A DNA stretch of 64,000 nucleotides from Pseudomonadota bacterium (GCA_018817385.1 JAHIUA010000024.1:1-64000); one strand, 5' to 3'; numbered from the stretch's first letter, positions 46,899 to 56,751 are shown. Translations and numbers: made by a program. The notes: a model not told the origin generated them from the sequence alone.

Positions 46899-47369
46899 AT
46901 GTTTAAACATATTTTACTCTGCACCCATGGTACGGCAGGTGCCCAGAAAGCAGAGGCCTTTGTTTTTAGGCAGTCAGCTGCAGACTCCGCTCTTCAGGTC
47001 AGCGTGCTTACAGTACTTGATGAAGATTGGCGTTTGATGACCGGTGATGACTGGCTCAACTCCAGTAAGACCCATACTGCCTTTCTTGATCATGTTGAAG
47101 AGCAGGTGAGTGAAGAAATAGGAGAGGAGTGGCAGCGGATCAGAGACACCTATCCGGCAGCATCAGAGGCGGTTTTTCTCCAGCGAACCGGTTCCATTGC
47201 AGAGACAATTACAAGGGTTGCCAACAAGCTTCACTGCGACGTGATTGCCATCGGTCCTTATCAAAAGAGTAAAGGCATCTTTAGCCATGCGGAAAAAGGA
47301 TTACGGGCGAGAATGAAAAATGAAATTCTTCATCCCCTGCTTCCCTGCCCGCTCCTCATCATCCCATGA
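46899..47369 (+). CDS. Universal stress protein-like
   Basis: 156 residues starting FKHILLCTHGTAGAQKAEAF, with CDVIAIGPYQKSKG near the C-terminus. Usp fold; the ATP-binding glycine pattern is only partly kept (GPYQKS). Weak ribosome-binding site. Its stop overlaps the next start by 4 bp, so it is coupled to the signalling genes downstream. Confidence 0.85.
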   Translation: MFKHILLCTHGTAGAQKAEAFVFRQSAADSALQVSVLTVLDEDWRLMTGDDWLNSSKTHTAFLDHVEEQVSEEIGEEWQRIRDTYPAASEAVFLQRTGSIAETITRVANKLHCDVIAIGPYQKSKGIFSHAEKGLRARMKNEILHPLLPCPLLIIP

Positions 47370-47932
47370 CGGTATTTACACCGACTATCCCACAAGAGGT
47401 TGATCTTGGCCTGCAATTGCCGACCAACCTTGACCTGCAACTCTTTTTCCCCCATGATCGTCTCCTCCGGCTCCATCCTAACTGGTTTATCTTCGACTTT
47501 CACCAGGATGGGACGGATTTTTCGGCGAACCTCAAAGATTATGTGACAGAAGAGGAGTTTTCAGCTTCAGGTCAGTTCGTTTATAATGGAGCAGAAGATG
47601 AACTTTTGTCTGTTCAATTATTCAAACCTGCTTATGTAACTATTGTTTTCGTTCGTTATAATAATAGGTTGCATGTGAGAGTCTCCTCGGCTGCTGGAAT
47701 GATTGATGCCAGTGATCCACTCCTGCTTTGGATACGAGCCATCAAAGAGTATATTCGCCTCTATGTGAAACGGACGCCGCTCACTCTGTTTTTCCGGCTT
47801 TTGATGAACCGCATGATGCTGCAGATGGATCCGTCTCAGCGAAAAATATGCTTGATGATCGCTAAGATCACTGCCGTGGAGCTTCTGGTCATTGTCCTAC
47901 TGGTGGTTGGCTATGTTTTCTTTGTCTTGTAG
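47366..47932 (+). CDS. Hypothetical protein with C-terminal membrane anchor, 188 aa
   Basis: Not recognised. Soluble beta-rich domain (PNWFIFDFHQDG, FSASGQFVYNG, AYVTIVFVRYNNRLHVRVS) and a C-terminal hydrophobic helix (TAVELLVIVLLVVGYVFFVL). Probably faces the cytoplasm as a tail-anchored protein. Coupled by overlaps to the usp gene before it and the kinase gene after it. Confidence 0.7.
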   Translation: MTVFTPTIPQEVDLGLQLPTNLDLQLFFPHDRLLRLHPNWFIFDFHQDGTDFSANLKDYVTEEEFSASGQFVYNGAEDELLSVQLFKPAYVTIVFVRYNNRLHVRVSSAAGMIDASDPLLLWIRAIKEYIRLYVKRTPLTLFFRLLMNRMMLQMDPSQRKICLMIAKITAVELLVIVLLVVGYVFFVL

Positions 47933-49877
47933 CGCCTTTCAACAGCCTGCTGTTGGCGATTCCATCGATATTTTTATTTTACGCTCCGAGCTCTACCAGG
48001 GGGCTATGGCCACTCTTTTTCTGGCTCAGGATCTACTTTCCAGGCAACAGGTTGTGCTTAAAATACCATGTGGGGATATTCTTAATCATCCTATAATCTT
48101 ATATCACTATCAGAATGAAGAGAGAGTTGGCCGACTGCTTGAGCATCCTGCTGTCATACGCTTTATCCATCGAGAACGCAGCCGACAGTACATCATCATG
48201 GAGCATGTGCTCGGGCAGGACCTGCGTTCCAGGGTCGGTAAGGGACGCAGGCTTGAGCTGAATGCTGCCCTGTCCCTGATGGATCAACTGTGCAGGGGAG
48301 TGAGTTATCTGCATAAGCAATCCATTGTTCATCTGGACCTGAAACCTGAAAATATTCTCTGTCTCAAGGATGCCAGTATCAAGATCATTGATTTTGGTCT
48401 GGCCAGTTGTCTTCATCTGCCGGATCTCCTGGCCCGTGATCTGAAAAACCCCCAGGGAACTCCCTGGTATATTGCACCGGAACAACTGCTTGGCGAACGG
48501 GCAGACCCCCGTTGCGATATCTATAGCATGGGCATGCTGCTGTATGAGATGCTTACCGGCCAGTTACCTTGGCCGCGTTCCGGTAACATCCATATTGCCC
48601 GCCGTCGCCTGCATCATGATCCTACCCCGCCCCGCTATTATAATCCTGAGATACCACCCCAGATCCAGTCTGTCATCCTCCGAGCCATTGCTCGTCATGC
48701 GGATGATCGTTATGCAAGTGTAGAAGATTTCCATAACGATCTCGAATGCTGGCAACAGCTTCCGCTTACAGGTGCAGGCAGCAATGTCAGACCGCCTCCT
48801 TTGTGGCGGCACTTGTTTCCAAAAAAATCCGTACAGCTGAGAGGGAAACAAGAAAAGAGGACAACTCTCTCAGGTGCTCAACCCCAGATCATTGCTGCCT
48901 TGATTGATTCTTCACAGAGTGACAATGTGTTGGCAGAGGTCAAAAAACTGGCCCTGATTCGTTCTGCCGAGGTGACTCTTGTTCATGTTGTTGAAGAAGA
49001 GAGCGACTCTCATGTCAGGCGTTATGGTATCGCCGTTGAGGGGGAGCAGTTGATGGTCAGGTTGGAGCATGCCGTGCAGCTTTTTCGCCGCTGCAGTCTT
49101 GATCCCAGTATTTGCCTGATTCGAGGAGAGGTTGTTGAGGTCTTGAGGAAACTCTGTGCGGATCTGGATGCGGAGATCTTGGTGCTGGGAGCTTCCCGTA
49201 AAAAAGATGGCTTGCTGCGGAGTGCTTCGGTGCGGCGTCGTCTGGAAAAACAGAACCCATGCCCATTACTGGTCGCAGAAGAGCAGCCTTTTTCACCAGC
49301 CACCGCTCTGTCGGCTTTTCAGGCCGAGCAATTGACGGTCGGGCAGGTGCTTGCCTGTGATATTTTTCTGGTGGATCTCTGGTATGAATATCTCCATCAT
49401 CATACAGATTTTATCTACCAGATGCTCCTCTATCCTGAGCGCGCTATTAATCTCAATGAGGATCATTCCCTGTTTGGCTGTTTCCTGACCAGCCTGGAAG
49501 CCTCAGGAGGATGGGATGCAATAATTTCGCTGCTCAAACCCATCCACCTGCAATTTCAACAGATTGCTCGTCGAATGGCAGCGCTTGGTCCAACTGATCA
49601 TCCAGGGCTGCAGGAGCTCTATATCCAGGAATCACTGCCGCTTTCCTGCAGATTCAAAAAAGAGTTGGGCCAGGTTTCTCTCTTTCTGCGTGCTCACCTT
49701 GAAGGGCCACCGCCCCTGGTTCCCTTTCTGGTTGATCAGACCTGCCCTGTCAGCCAACCGAACCTGGCCTGCTTTGGTCCCCTGTTGCGCGCCTTTAATC
49801 TGGATCAGGATCTCTGCATCTTAATACAGCAAAGGCAGAATAAAGAACCACATCCTCAAACAACGATGGGAGAGTGA
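47913..49877 (+). CDS. Ser/Thr protein kinase fused to a Usp domain
   Basis: Start at ATG 47913 (TTG 47892 also possible). Kinase domain about residues 20-285 with VVLKI lysine, catalytic loop HLDLKPEN, DFGLA and APEQ, so active. Then a Usp domain (about 315-460: IIAALIDSSQSDN, AEILVLGASRKKDGLL) and an unrecognised 180-residue C-terminal domain containing LWYEYLHHHTDFIYQMLL and LNEDHSLFG. No membrane segment. Kinase-Usp fusion suggests stress-linked phosphosignalling. Confidence 0.88.
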   Translation: MFSLSCSAFQQPAVGDSIDIFILRSELYQGAMATLFLAQDLLSRQQVVLKIPCGDILNHPIILYHYQNEERVGRLLEHPAVIRFIHRERSRQYIIMEHVLGQDLRSRVGKGRRLELNAALSLMDQLCRGVSYLHKQSIVHLDLKPENILCLKDASIKIIDFGLASCLHLPDLLARDLKNPQGTPWYIAPEQLLGERADPRCDIYSMGMLLYEMLTGQLPWPRSGNIHIARRRLHHDPTPPRYYNPEIPPQIQSVILRAIARHADDRYASVEDFHNDLECWQQLPLTGAGSNVRPPPLWRHLFPKKSVQLRGKQEKRTTLSGAQPQIIAALIDSSQSDNVLAEVKKLALIRSAEVTLVHVVEEESDSHVRRYGIAVEGEQLMVRLEHAVQLFRRCSLDPSICLIRGEVVEVLRKLCADLDAEILVLGASRKKDGLLRSASVRRRLEKQNPCPLLVAEEQPFSPATALSAFQAEQLTVGQVLACDIFLVDLWYEYLHHHTDFIYQMLLYPERAINLNEDHSLFGCFLTSLEASGGWDAIISLLKPIHLQFQQIARRMAALGPTDHPGLQELYIQESLPLSCRFKKELGQVSLFLRAHLEGPPPLVPFLVDQTCPVSQPNLACFGPLLRAFNLDQDLCILIQQRQNKEPHPQTTMGE

Positions 49878-50618
49878 ATGCGTTTGCTGGTCTTCTCAGA
49901 TATCCACGGGAATCTGGAGGCGTTGCAATGTATATTGCGCGATGCAGCGGGCCGCAACGTCCACAGGAGCATCTGTCTGGGAGATATGGTGGGCTATGGA
50001 CCGTATCCCAATGAATGTATCGAAGTGCTGCGCAGCTTGAAAAATTGTCGCTGTCTTGCCGGCAATCATGATGTGGCTGTCTCGTGGAAGACCTCACCCT
50101 ACGGAATGTCATCTGCTGCCAAGGAGGCGATTCTCTGGACCATGGATCAGCTGAGTGATGAAAACAAGGACTATCTGGCCACCCTGCCGGACCGTCTTGA
50201 TCTGGCGGATATGACCTTTGTCCATGCCAATCCCTATAATCCGAGAGGCTGGCGGTATGTGCTGGATCGGAAATACGCCTTGCGAAGTTTTGCGGCCACC
50301 CGTTGCCGTCGCCTCTTCATCGGTCACAGTCATCGCCCCCTGATAATCACCAGAAGGCACCTGCTGGCAATTGATTTGCAGGCAGTATCCGGTTCCATGC
50401 GTTACCGGGTTGATGATACCAGACGTCGTATCATCAACTGCGGCAGTGTCGGTCAACCAAGGGACAAAGACCCTCGCTCCTGCTACCTTATCTTTGATAG
50501 TCGTAAGCAGGAACTTGAATTTTACCGGGTTGCCTATGATATAGAAAAATCGGCTAAAGCTATTCGCTCTGCCGGTTTGCCGTTAGAACTTGGTAAACGA
50601 CTGTACAGAGGCATTTGA
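49878..50618 (+). CDS. Calcineurin-like metallophosphoesterase
   Basis: 246 residues with metal motifs DIHGN (FSDIHGNLEAL), GDMVGYGP, GNHD (LAGNHDV) and GHSHRPL. Cleaves phosphomono- or diesters; a protein phosphatase for the neighbouring Ser/Thr kinases is possible by context. Its ATG directly follows the kinase stop, so it is in one operon. Confidence 0.9.
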   Translation: MRLLVFSDIHGNLEALQCILRDAAGRNVHRSICLGDMVGYGPYPNECIEVLRSLKNCRCLAGNHDVAVSWKTSPYGMSSAAKEAILWTMDQLSDENKDYLATLPDRLDLADMTFVHANPYNPRGWRYVLDRKYALRSFAATRCRRLFIGHSHRPLIITRRHLLAIDLQAVSGSMRYRVDDTRRRIINCGSVGQPRDKDPRSCYLIFDSRKQELEFYRVAYDIEKSAKAIRSAGLPLELGKRLYRGI

Positions 50619-50628
50619 CGGAGAGGCT

Positions 50629-52347
50629 ATGACTAACGAGAGACATGGACAGATATCAACTACCAATCTGAAACAGCGCTTTTTCCTGTGGTCTACCCTC
50701 ATTCTCCTCGGAGGCGGTCTGCTGCTCTCTGCACTTTCTTTTTGGAACACTCGTCGACTTCTTATGGCAGAGGCTCTGGCCAAGTCCGAGGTTATTCTCC
50801 AGGAGGTGGAGGCCATCCGTGCGTATGTGAAAGAGGAATTACGGCCGAAGATGAACGAACTGCACGGTTCCGATACCTTTATCATCGAGGCCATGTCTAC
50901 CACCTATATCAGCACCACGATCATGGAACATTTCTCCGGTTTCATGCCCAATTATATTTATCGCCGGGCCTCATTGAATCCCCATAATCCGCGTAATCTG
51001 GCTGACTCCTTTGAAGAGGAGATGTTTGATTGGTTTGAGGCGGATTCCGGAAGATCCTTCTGGCAGGGCGTGGTGAAAAAAAATGGAGAGGCCTATTTCA
51101 TTTCCATGGTTCCCGATTATTTAGGCACGGACTGTCTTCCTTGTCACAGTAAAGTGGAAGATGCGCCGCAGTCCTTGCTAGACAGATATGGATCAAAGGG
51201 AGGGTTTCGCTATCAGACGGGTGATCTCGCAGGTATTGACTCGGTGGCAATTCCTGTCTCTGCTTCACTGCGTGAGGCATGGCGGGGCAGTCTTGTTATT
51301 TTTATGATTACCCTCGGGGGCAGCGTTGTCTTGCTGTGGCTTTTGAACCTGCTCTTTCAGCATCTGGTCATTGAGCGTCTGGGGGTAATGCTCTCGCTTG
51401 TGATTGAAAAGAAGAGAGGAACAGGTGCTCCCGGTCCTGGGGATGAGCTTGATGTCCTCCATGCCTCCCTGGGTTCTCTGCGTAGCTATGTCCGTTCGGC
51501 CCGTAAGGGGGCAGCCCTTCAGCCCAACTTTGTCGGAGACTATGTTGTCGATCGGCCAATAGTTGCCGGGGCCATGTCCTGGCTGTACAGTGGTTATTCC
51601 GTGATATCCAATGACAAGGTAGCCCTCAAGCTGGGCTTTGATGAGGTGCTGCAAAATCCCTTGTATCGAGCCTGTCTTGAAACAGAACTGCAGCTGTTTG
51701 AGACCCTCTCACACCCCTGTCTTCCTGGCGTCAGGGAGCGGATAGGGGATGTACTGGTTGTGGAGGAGGTTCAAGGCAGGAGTCTCAACTCACTGCTGAG
51801 CAGTGGACGCCTGGCTGATCAGTCGTTGCTCCCTGTTTTCGAGCAGCTCTGTGATCTGACGGCAACCTTCCATGCTGCAGGTATCGTCCATCACGATCTC
51901 CGTCCCCAAATCCTGATGCTTGATGAAAAGGAAAGCCTGAGGCTCATCGATATGGGGCTGGCAGCCAGTGATCAACTGCCCGATCCCATTGTTGCCGCCG
52001 GCCTTGGCCCCCAGGGAGACCTGCTCTATATGGCGCCGGAACTGATCCAGGCGAGACGTGGGGATCCACGCAGCGATATTTATGGACTGGGCGTGCTCCT
52101 CTTCCTGGCCACAACGGGTCACCTCCCGTTTAGCGAAGGGAGAAAATCAGCGCAGAAGTGGTTGCAGCATAAAGAAGAGATTACCTCCCCGCGAAAGTAT
52201 CGAGCCAGCCTCTCTCTTGGCCTGGAACAGATTATTCTGAAGGCCCTGTCCTATGATAAGAAAAAAAGGTATCAATGGGTTGAGGATCTGTGGGAGGATC
52301 TGGAGCGGGAGGGGAGGCAGTTTTCGGAAAACGGGGAGCCGGGGTGA
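50629..52347 (+). CDS. Haem-c sensor (Tll0287-like) fused to a kinase-like domain
   Basis: Start at ATG 50629 after GGAGAGG. Two membrane helices flank a Tll0287-like domain with haem motif CLPCH, a close relative of the sensor in the histidine kinase at 41610. The cytoplasmic part is a Ser/Thr-kinase fold (about residues 300-555): VALKLG lysine kept; the catalytic loop reads HHDLRPQI (Asp kept, Lys to Arg, Asn to Ile) and DFG reads DMG; APE and DIYGLGVLL follow. Activity is uncertain because the metal-binding Asn is lost. End of the operon. Confidence 0.88.
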   Translation: MTNERHGQISTTNLKQRFFLWSTLILLGGGLLLSALSFWNTRRLLMAEALAKSEVILQEVEAIRAYVKEELRPKMNELHGSDTFIIEAMSTTYISTTIMEHFSGFMPNYIYRRASLNPHNPRNLADSFEEEMFDWFEADSGRSFWQGVVKKNGEAYFISMVPDYLGTDCLPCHSKVEDAPQSLLDRYGSKGGFRYQTGDLAGIDSVAIPVSASLREAWRGSLVIFMITLGGSVVLLWLLNLLFQHLVIERLGVMLSLVIEKKRGTGAPGPGDELDVLHASLGSLRSYVRSARKGAALQPNFVGDYVVDRPIVAGAMSWLYSGYSVISNDKVALKLGFDEVLQNPLYRACLETELQLFETLSHPCLPGVRERIGDVLVVEEVQGRSLNSLLSSGRLADQSLLPVFEQLCDLTATFHAAGIVHHDLRPQILMLDEKESLRLIDMGLAASDQLPDPIVAAGLGPQGDLLYMAPELIQARRGDPRSDIYGLGVLLFLATTGHLPFSEGRKSAQKWLQHKEEITSPRKYRASLSLGLEQIILKALSYDKKKRYQWVEDLWEDLEREGRQFSENGEPG

Positions 52348-52370
52348 GCCTCCAGGGGTGATGCCATCGA

Positions 52371-53450
52371 TCAGGGACAGATGGCCATGGCATCGCCGTA
52401 AGAGTAGAAACGGTAGCCCAGTTCGATGGCCTCCTGGTAACATTCCAGCAGGGTTTGCCGTCCGCAGAGGGCGGCCACGAGAAAGAGCAGGGAGGACTGG
52501 GGGAGATGGAAATTAGTGATGAGATTGTCGACCACCTTGAATTCATATCCGGGCACGATATAGAGCCTGCACCAGCCGTCTCCTCCCTGTACGTGGCCAT
52601 TTCCATCGGCCATAAACTCAAGGGTGCGCACCGTGGTGGTTCCCACGGCCCAGATCTTTCCCCCCTTTGCCCGCACCCTGTTGATCTTGTCTCCATTTTC
52701 TTGGGAGACTGAGACATATTCCTCGTGAATCCTGTGTTCTCTGATCTCTTCGCAGCGGACCGGGGCAAAGGTACCGTGTCCCACATGAAGGGTGATATGG
52801 GCCGTGTCGATCCCTTTTTTGCGGATGGCCTGCAAAAGTTCCTCGGAAAAATGGAGACCTGCGGTGGGAGCAGCCACGGCTCCAGGGGTGTGGGCGTAAA
52901 CGGTCTGGTAACGTTTACGATCTTCTTCGGTGCTGCCCTCTGTTCTGCTGATATAGGGCGGGAGCGGCACCTGGCCGTGATCGTCGAGGATGGTGGCCAG
53001 TGGTTTGTTGCCTGAATAGCGCAGTTCGATCTTGACTTTGCCGTCGTCCAGCAGTTCGAGGACGATGGCGGAAAGATCCGCTCCCAAAAGAAGACGGATG
53101 CCGGCCTTCGGGCGTTTGGAACTCTTGATCAGGGCCGTGGCCGAGGCCCTCTTTTCCTCTCCACTATCCTCTGCTTCATGGGGGTAGGAGAGGAGGAAGA
53201 CTTCCACCTTGCCGCCGCTCTCCTTATGGCCCAAGAGCCGTGCCGGAAAGACCTTGGTGTTGTTGACTACCAGCAGATCTCCCGGGTTCAGCAGCTCAAT
53301 GATCTGGTGAAATGTTCCATGTTCCCTTTTTCCACTTTCCCGATGCAGGATCAGGAGGCGGGATTTCTCCCTGGCATCTGCCGGGTGCTGGGCGATGTTT
53401 TCCGGGGGAAGCGTGTAGTCGTAGGCCTGGAGGGAGAAATCCTGTTGCAT
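52371..53450 (-). CDS. queA: tRNA preQ1(34) S-adenosylmethionine ribosyltransferase-isomerase
   Basis: Makes epoxyqueuosine in tRNA. Start at ATG 53450 (MQQDFSLQAYDYTLPPENIA, typical); the longer frame to 53504 is not needed. Contains RLLILHRES, LLVVNNTKVFPARLLGHKES, PTAGLHFSEELL and VGTTTVRTLE. About 359 residues, a normal length. Convergent with the operon ending at 52347. Confidence 0.96.
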   Translation of the reverse strand: MQQDFSLQAYDYTLPPENIAQHPADAREKSRLLILHRESGKREHGTFHQIIELLNPGDLLVVNNTKVFPARLLGHKESGGKVEVFLLSYPHEAEDSGEEKRASATALIKSSKRPKAGIRLLLGADLSAIVLELLDDGKVKIELRYSGNKPLATILDDHGQVPLPPYISRTEGSTEEDRKRYQTVYAHTPGAVAAPTAGLHFSEELLQAIRKKGIDTAHITLHVGHGTFAPVRCEEIREHRIHEEYVSVSQENGDKINRVRAKGGKIWAVGTTTVRTLEFMADGNGHVQGGDGWCRLYIVPGYEFKVVDNLITNFHLPQSSLLFLVAALCGRQTLLECYQEAIELGYRFYSYGDAMAICP

Positions 53451-53549
53451 GGTTCTTCTATTATACGGTATACGTAAAACTGAAATCACTATCGGAGAAG
53501 GCAAGGGTTTGCTTGCCCCAATTATTCAAAATGGAATCGTTTACCTACC

Positions 53550-54206
53550 ATGTTCCTTGCCGCTTGTGCAACCGAATTTGAGATGCAGCCCCTGCGTGAT
53601 CTTCTCAGTCAGGCAGATCGAGGCTGGCTGAGCCTGGTCACCGGGGTCGGGATTGTGGAAACCACCCTTTCCCTGACCAGATACCTGGAACAACAGGATG
53701 GGCAGGTGAGTGGGGTGCTTCATTTTGGCGTGGGCGGGGCCTATGTCCGTTCCGATGCAGGGGGCGCAGATCTTCTGGATATTTGCCTTGCTGAGGAAGA
53801 AGTCTTTGGTGATTTTGGCATCTGTCACCGGGACCGGATTGAACCCTTAAATGAACAGATGCTGTACCGGCAAAGCTATCCCCTGGATGGTGCTCTCCTT
53901 GCTCAGGCAGGAAAAATCCTGGAGGAGGAGGGGCTCAGTTACAGACAGGGCAATTTTGTCACGGTCTGCGGAGTGAGCGGCACTGCCAGGCGCGGGGCCA
54001 TGCTCGCTCAACAGTACAACGGAATATGTGAAAATATGGAAGGTGCGGCTATGGCCAGGGTCTGTGAATCGTATCATCTTCCCCTTCTCGAACTGCGGGC
54101 TATCTCCAATTTTGTCGAAGATAGAGACCTTGAACGCTGGCGACTGACCGAGGCCTGCGAGTCTGCCGGCAGGGCCGCTGCATTACTCCTCAGAAATTTG
54201 AAATAA
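53550..54206 (+). CDS. mqnB: Futalosine hydrolase
   Basis: Second step of the futalosine menaquinone route, releasing hypoxanthine. 218 residues of the nucleoside-phosphorylase fold: LAACATEFEMQPLRD, LVTGVGIVETTLSLTRYLEQ and, near the end, MEGAAMARVC with the purine-contact Glu. Weak ribosome-binding site. mqnD follows after 2 bp. Confidence 0.92.
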   Translation: MFLAACATEFEMQPLRDLLSQADRGWLSLVTGVGIVETTLSLTRYLEQQDGQVSGVLHFGVGGAYVRSDAGGADLLDICLAEEEVFGDFGICHRDRIEPLNEQMLYRQSYPLDGALLAQAGKILEEEGLSYRQGNFVTVCGVSGTARRGAMLAQQYNGICENMEGAAMARVCESYHLPLLELRAISNFVEDRDLERWRLTEACESAGRAAALLLRNLK

Positions 54207-54208
54207 CC

Positions 54209-55051
54209 ATGACAATTCCACTTTCCATAGGCTATTCGCCCTGTCCCAACGACACCTATATCTTTTACGGTCTGACCCACGGTAAGGTTTTGCTGCCGGA
54301 TGTGAAACTGGCACCTCCTCTGCTGGAAGATGTGGAGACCCTGAATAGATGGGCAATGGAGAAAAAGCTCGATATTACAAAACTCTCTTTTCATGCTCTG
54401 GGTCATGTCCTGGATGAGTATTGTGTCCTTTCTGCCGGCAGCGCCCTCGGTCGGGGCTGTGGCCCCCTCCTTGTCGCTCGTCCCGGTTTTGATCCGGCCT
54501 TGCTCGCTGAGGCCCGGGTCGCCATTCCCGGTCGTCTGACCACGGCAGCCCTCCTTTTCCGCATGTATTCACCTGCTTCTCATCAGCTGCTTGCGATGCG
54601 TTTTGACGAAGTGATGACTGCGGTGACAGAGGGGAGCGTCGATGTCGGGGTCATCATCCATGAAAGCCGTTTTACCTTTGCCGAGTATGGTTTGGTTTGT
54701 CTTCAGGATCTCGGACAGTGGTGGGAGGAGACCTCCGGTCATCCTATCCCCCTTGGTTGTATCGCTGCCAGGCGTTCGCTGGGGAAGGAGCGGATTACCT
54801 CAATCGATCAGGCCATCTATAATTCCATCCTCTGGGCAGACAAACACCCCGAAGAGTGTCTGCCCTATATCTGTGAACATGCCCAGGAAATGGATCAGCA
54901 GGTGATGCAGAGTCATATCGGTCTCTATGTGAATGACTATTCCAAGGAACTGGGCAGGGAAGGGCTGGCAGCCATTGAAGCCTTTCTCCGTCTTGGCCGT
55001 GAGGCAGGGATTCTTCCTGCCCTGGCCACTGGAGTTACCCTGCAGGCATGA
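54209..55051 (+). CDS. mqnD: 1,4-dihydroxy-6-naphthoate synthase
   Basis: Fourth step of the futalosine menaquinone route. 280-residue periplasmic-binding-protein fold with the characteristic GYSPCPNDTYIFYGLTHG start, KLSFHALGHVLDEY and GVIIHESRFTFAEYGL. mqnA and mqnC are not in the window. Overlaps the next gene by 4 bp. Confidence 0.95.
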   Translation: MTIPLSIGYSPCPNDTYIFYGLTHGKVLLPDVKLAPPLLEDVETLNRWAMEKKLDITKLSFHALGHVLDEYCVLSAGSALGRGCGPLLVARPGFDPALLAEARVAIPGRLTTAALLFRMYSPASHQLLAMRFDEVMTAVTEGSVDVGVIIHESRFTFAEYGLVCLQDLGQWWEETSGHPIPLGCIAARRSLGKERITSIDQAIYNSILWADKHPEECLPYICEHAQEMDQQVMQSHIGLYVNDYSKELGREGLAAIEAFLRLGREAGILPALATGVTLQA

Positions 55052-56124
55052 AGAGACATCATACTCCCCAGGCCCTTGCGGTTGACCTGAAAAAGCTGCC
55101 GATTCTTGGGATCTGTGGGCTCTCCGGTGCCGGAAAAACTACCCTGATCGAGGCCTTGTTGCCGGCGCTCATCGCAGACGGCCTGCGTGTGGCTGTGGTC
55201 AAACATGATTGCCGTGATCTGGTGCTGGACAGGCCTGGGAAGGACAGTGATCGTTTTTATCAGGCCGGGGGCGATGTCTTTCTCTTCGGCGGTGAGGTTT
55301 TTGCCAGACTGCACAGCGATGAGGACCGCTCTTTTGCGATCCAGCTGGCCCAACTTGTCGGACAGTATGATCTGATTCTGGTTGAGGGACATGGAAAGAC
55401 CCCGGTTGCAAAACTCTGGCTCCTCAGTGAGGAGGCAACAGATACGCCATCAGGTATTGAGGGGCTCCTTCAGGTCCTGGCCCGTGATCAGAACAGGGAA
55501 AGAAGAGGACTGGAGTGGATCAGGGCCTGGCTTTGGGAAAAGCAGGTCGGGATTCCGCTCTGTGCCTGCTTGCTTATTGGGGGACGCAGTTCTAGGATGG
55601 GACGGCCCAAGCACCTGATTACAGGTGAAAACGGACGGACATGGATCGATAATACCGTCGAGCTCCTGGCCCCTTTTGCTGAGCAGGTGGTCCTTTCGGG
55701 GCCAGGCGAAGTTCCCGCTCATCTCAATCATCTGGTCCGTCTTCCGGATTTGCCGGATGTAGCCGGTCCTCTTACCGGTATCCTTGCCGCCATGCGCTGG
55801 CAACCGGCAGTTTCCTGGCTGCTGGTGGCCTGCGACATGCCGAATATCAACTTCCAGGCCCTGGAATGGCTGTTAGGCCAGAGGCGACCCGGTAGCTGGG
55901 GGACAGTGCCACGGCTCCGGGAAGACGGCTTTGTCGAACCTCTGCTCGCCGTCTATGAGCCGCAGAGTAAATATTACCTGGAAACACTCTTCCTTTCCGG
56001 CTGCCTGCGCATCTCCCAGGTGGCCAGAAGATCTAATATCTCAACCCCTGTGGTCCCCCCCACGCTCTGCCGGGCCTGGAGCAATATCAATACACCTCAG
56101 GAACTGCGCCAATCCCTCCTCTAA
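55048..56124 (+). CDS. mobBA: MobB-MobA fusion, molybdopterin guanine dinucleotide synthesis
   Basis: Residues 1-165 are MobB (GLSGAGKTTLIEALLPAL Walker A, VVKHD). Residues about 170-358 are MobA (LIGGRSSRMGRPKHL nucleotidyl-transfer motif, VACDMPNI). Attaches GMP to molybdopterin for molybdo- or tungsto-enzymes. MobB first then MobA in one chain. Overlaps mqnD, so likely cotranscribed. Confidence 0.93.
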   Translation: MKRHHTPQALAVDLKKLPILGICGLSGAGKTTLIEALLPALIADGLRVAVVKHDCRDLVLDRPGKDSDRFYQAGGDVFLFGGEVFARLHSDEDRSFAIQLAQLVGQYDLILVEGHGKTPVAKLWLLSEEATDTPSGIEGLLQVLARDQNRERRGLEWIRAWLWEKQVGIPLCACLLIGGRSSRMGRPKHLITGENGRTWIDNTVELLAPFAEQVVLSGPGEVPAHLNHLVRLPDLPDVAGPLTGILAAMRWQPAVSWLLVACDMPNINFQALEWLLGQRRPGSWGTVPRLREDGFVEPLLAVYEPQSKYYLETLFLSGCLRISQVARRSNISTPVVPPTLCRAWSNINTPQELRQSLL

Positions 56125-56751
56125 CCTATAGTACCGTCTAATGGTGTTGACCGAATAGCCTCGTTTGAAAACTGCTGACGGTTGAAGTCTCTCCTGTCCT
56201 TATTTGAATAAATATCATCTAAGGCTACCTCTCTGTTTTTTTGTTAAATTTGCTCTCGGCGCTGCAATGGTCAATGCTCATGCATTTATGAGGTGTGGGG
56301 TTTAACAGTCTGCATTTGTGGTTTTTTCTAGAGGTTGTCTTCCTGCAGTTATTGGTGACTGTTCTCGTTCTTGAGGTACTCTGAAGAAATCTAATCGAAA
56401 TAATGGGTTACGAGTATAGGTATTATCTATTTGTGTGAGGAGTGGTTCTGTGTCAATCTTTGCAATGCGATTTTTTATAGAGTGTTGAGGACAATTTGAT
56501 GTTGATTGAAATAGAATAGGTACTGAGAATGTCCCTAAACCGACTCGGGTTGGTAAAAGATAGGGCGACGGTTCTGGCTCCCTCCTGATCTCTTGGCCTG
56601 AATCGCGGCAGCGTGTCCTTGGTATGCATCATGCTATCAAATGAGCAGAAAAGTGTCTGCTTTGTCGATCTTCGTTTTGCCTTTTGTTGTTGCCAGGTCT
56701 GGTGTCCGTCTCATGTAACAAGGAAAATCATGTGAACAGAAGGAGATAACC
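56125..56751. other. Upstream region of the first HesB/IscA-like gene
   Basis: 627 bp without a gene. From about 56400 it resembles the region upstream of the second copy (58560-58984), e.g. TATTATCTATTTG, GAATGTCYCTA and TCCTGATC..., so the two genes were duplicated together with their leader regions. Confidence 0.5.
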
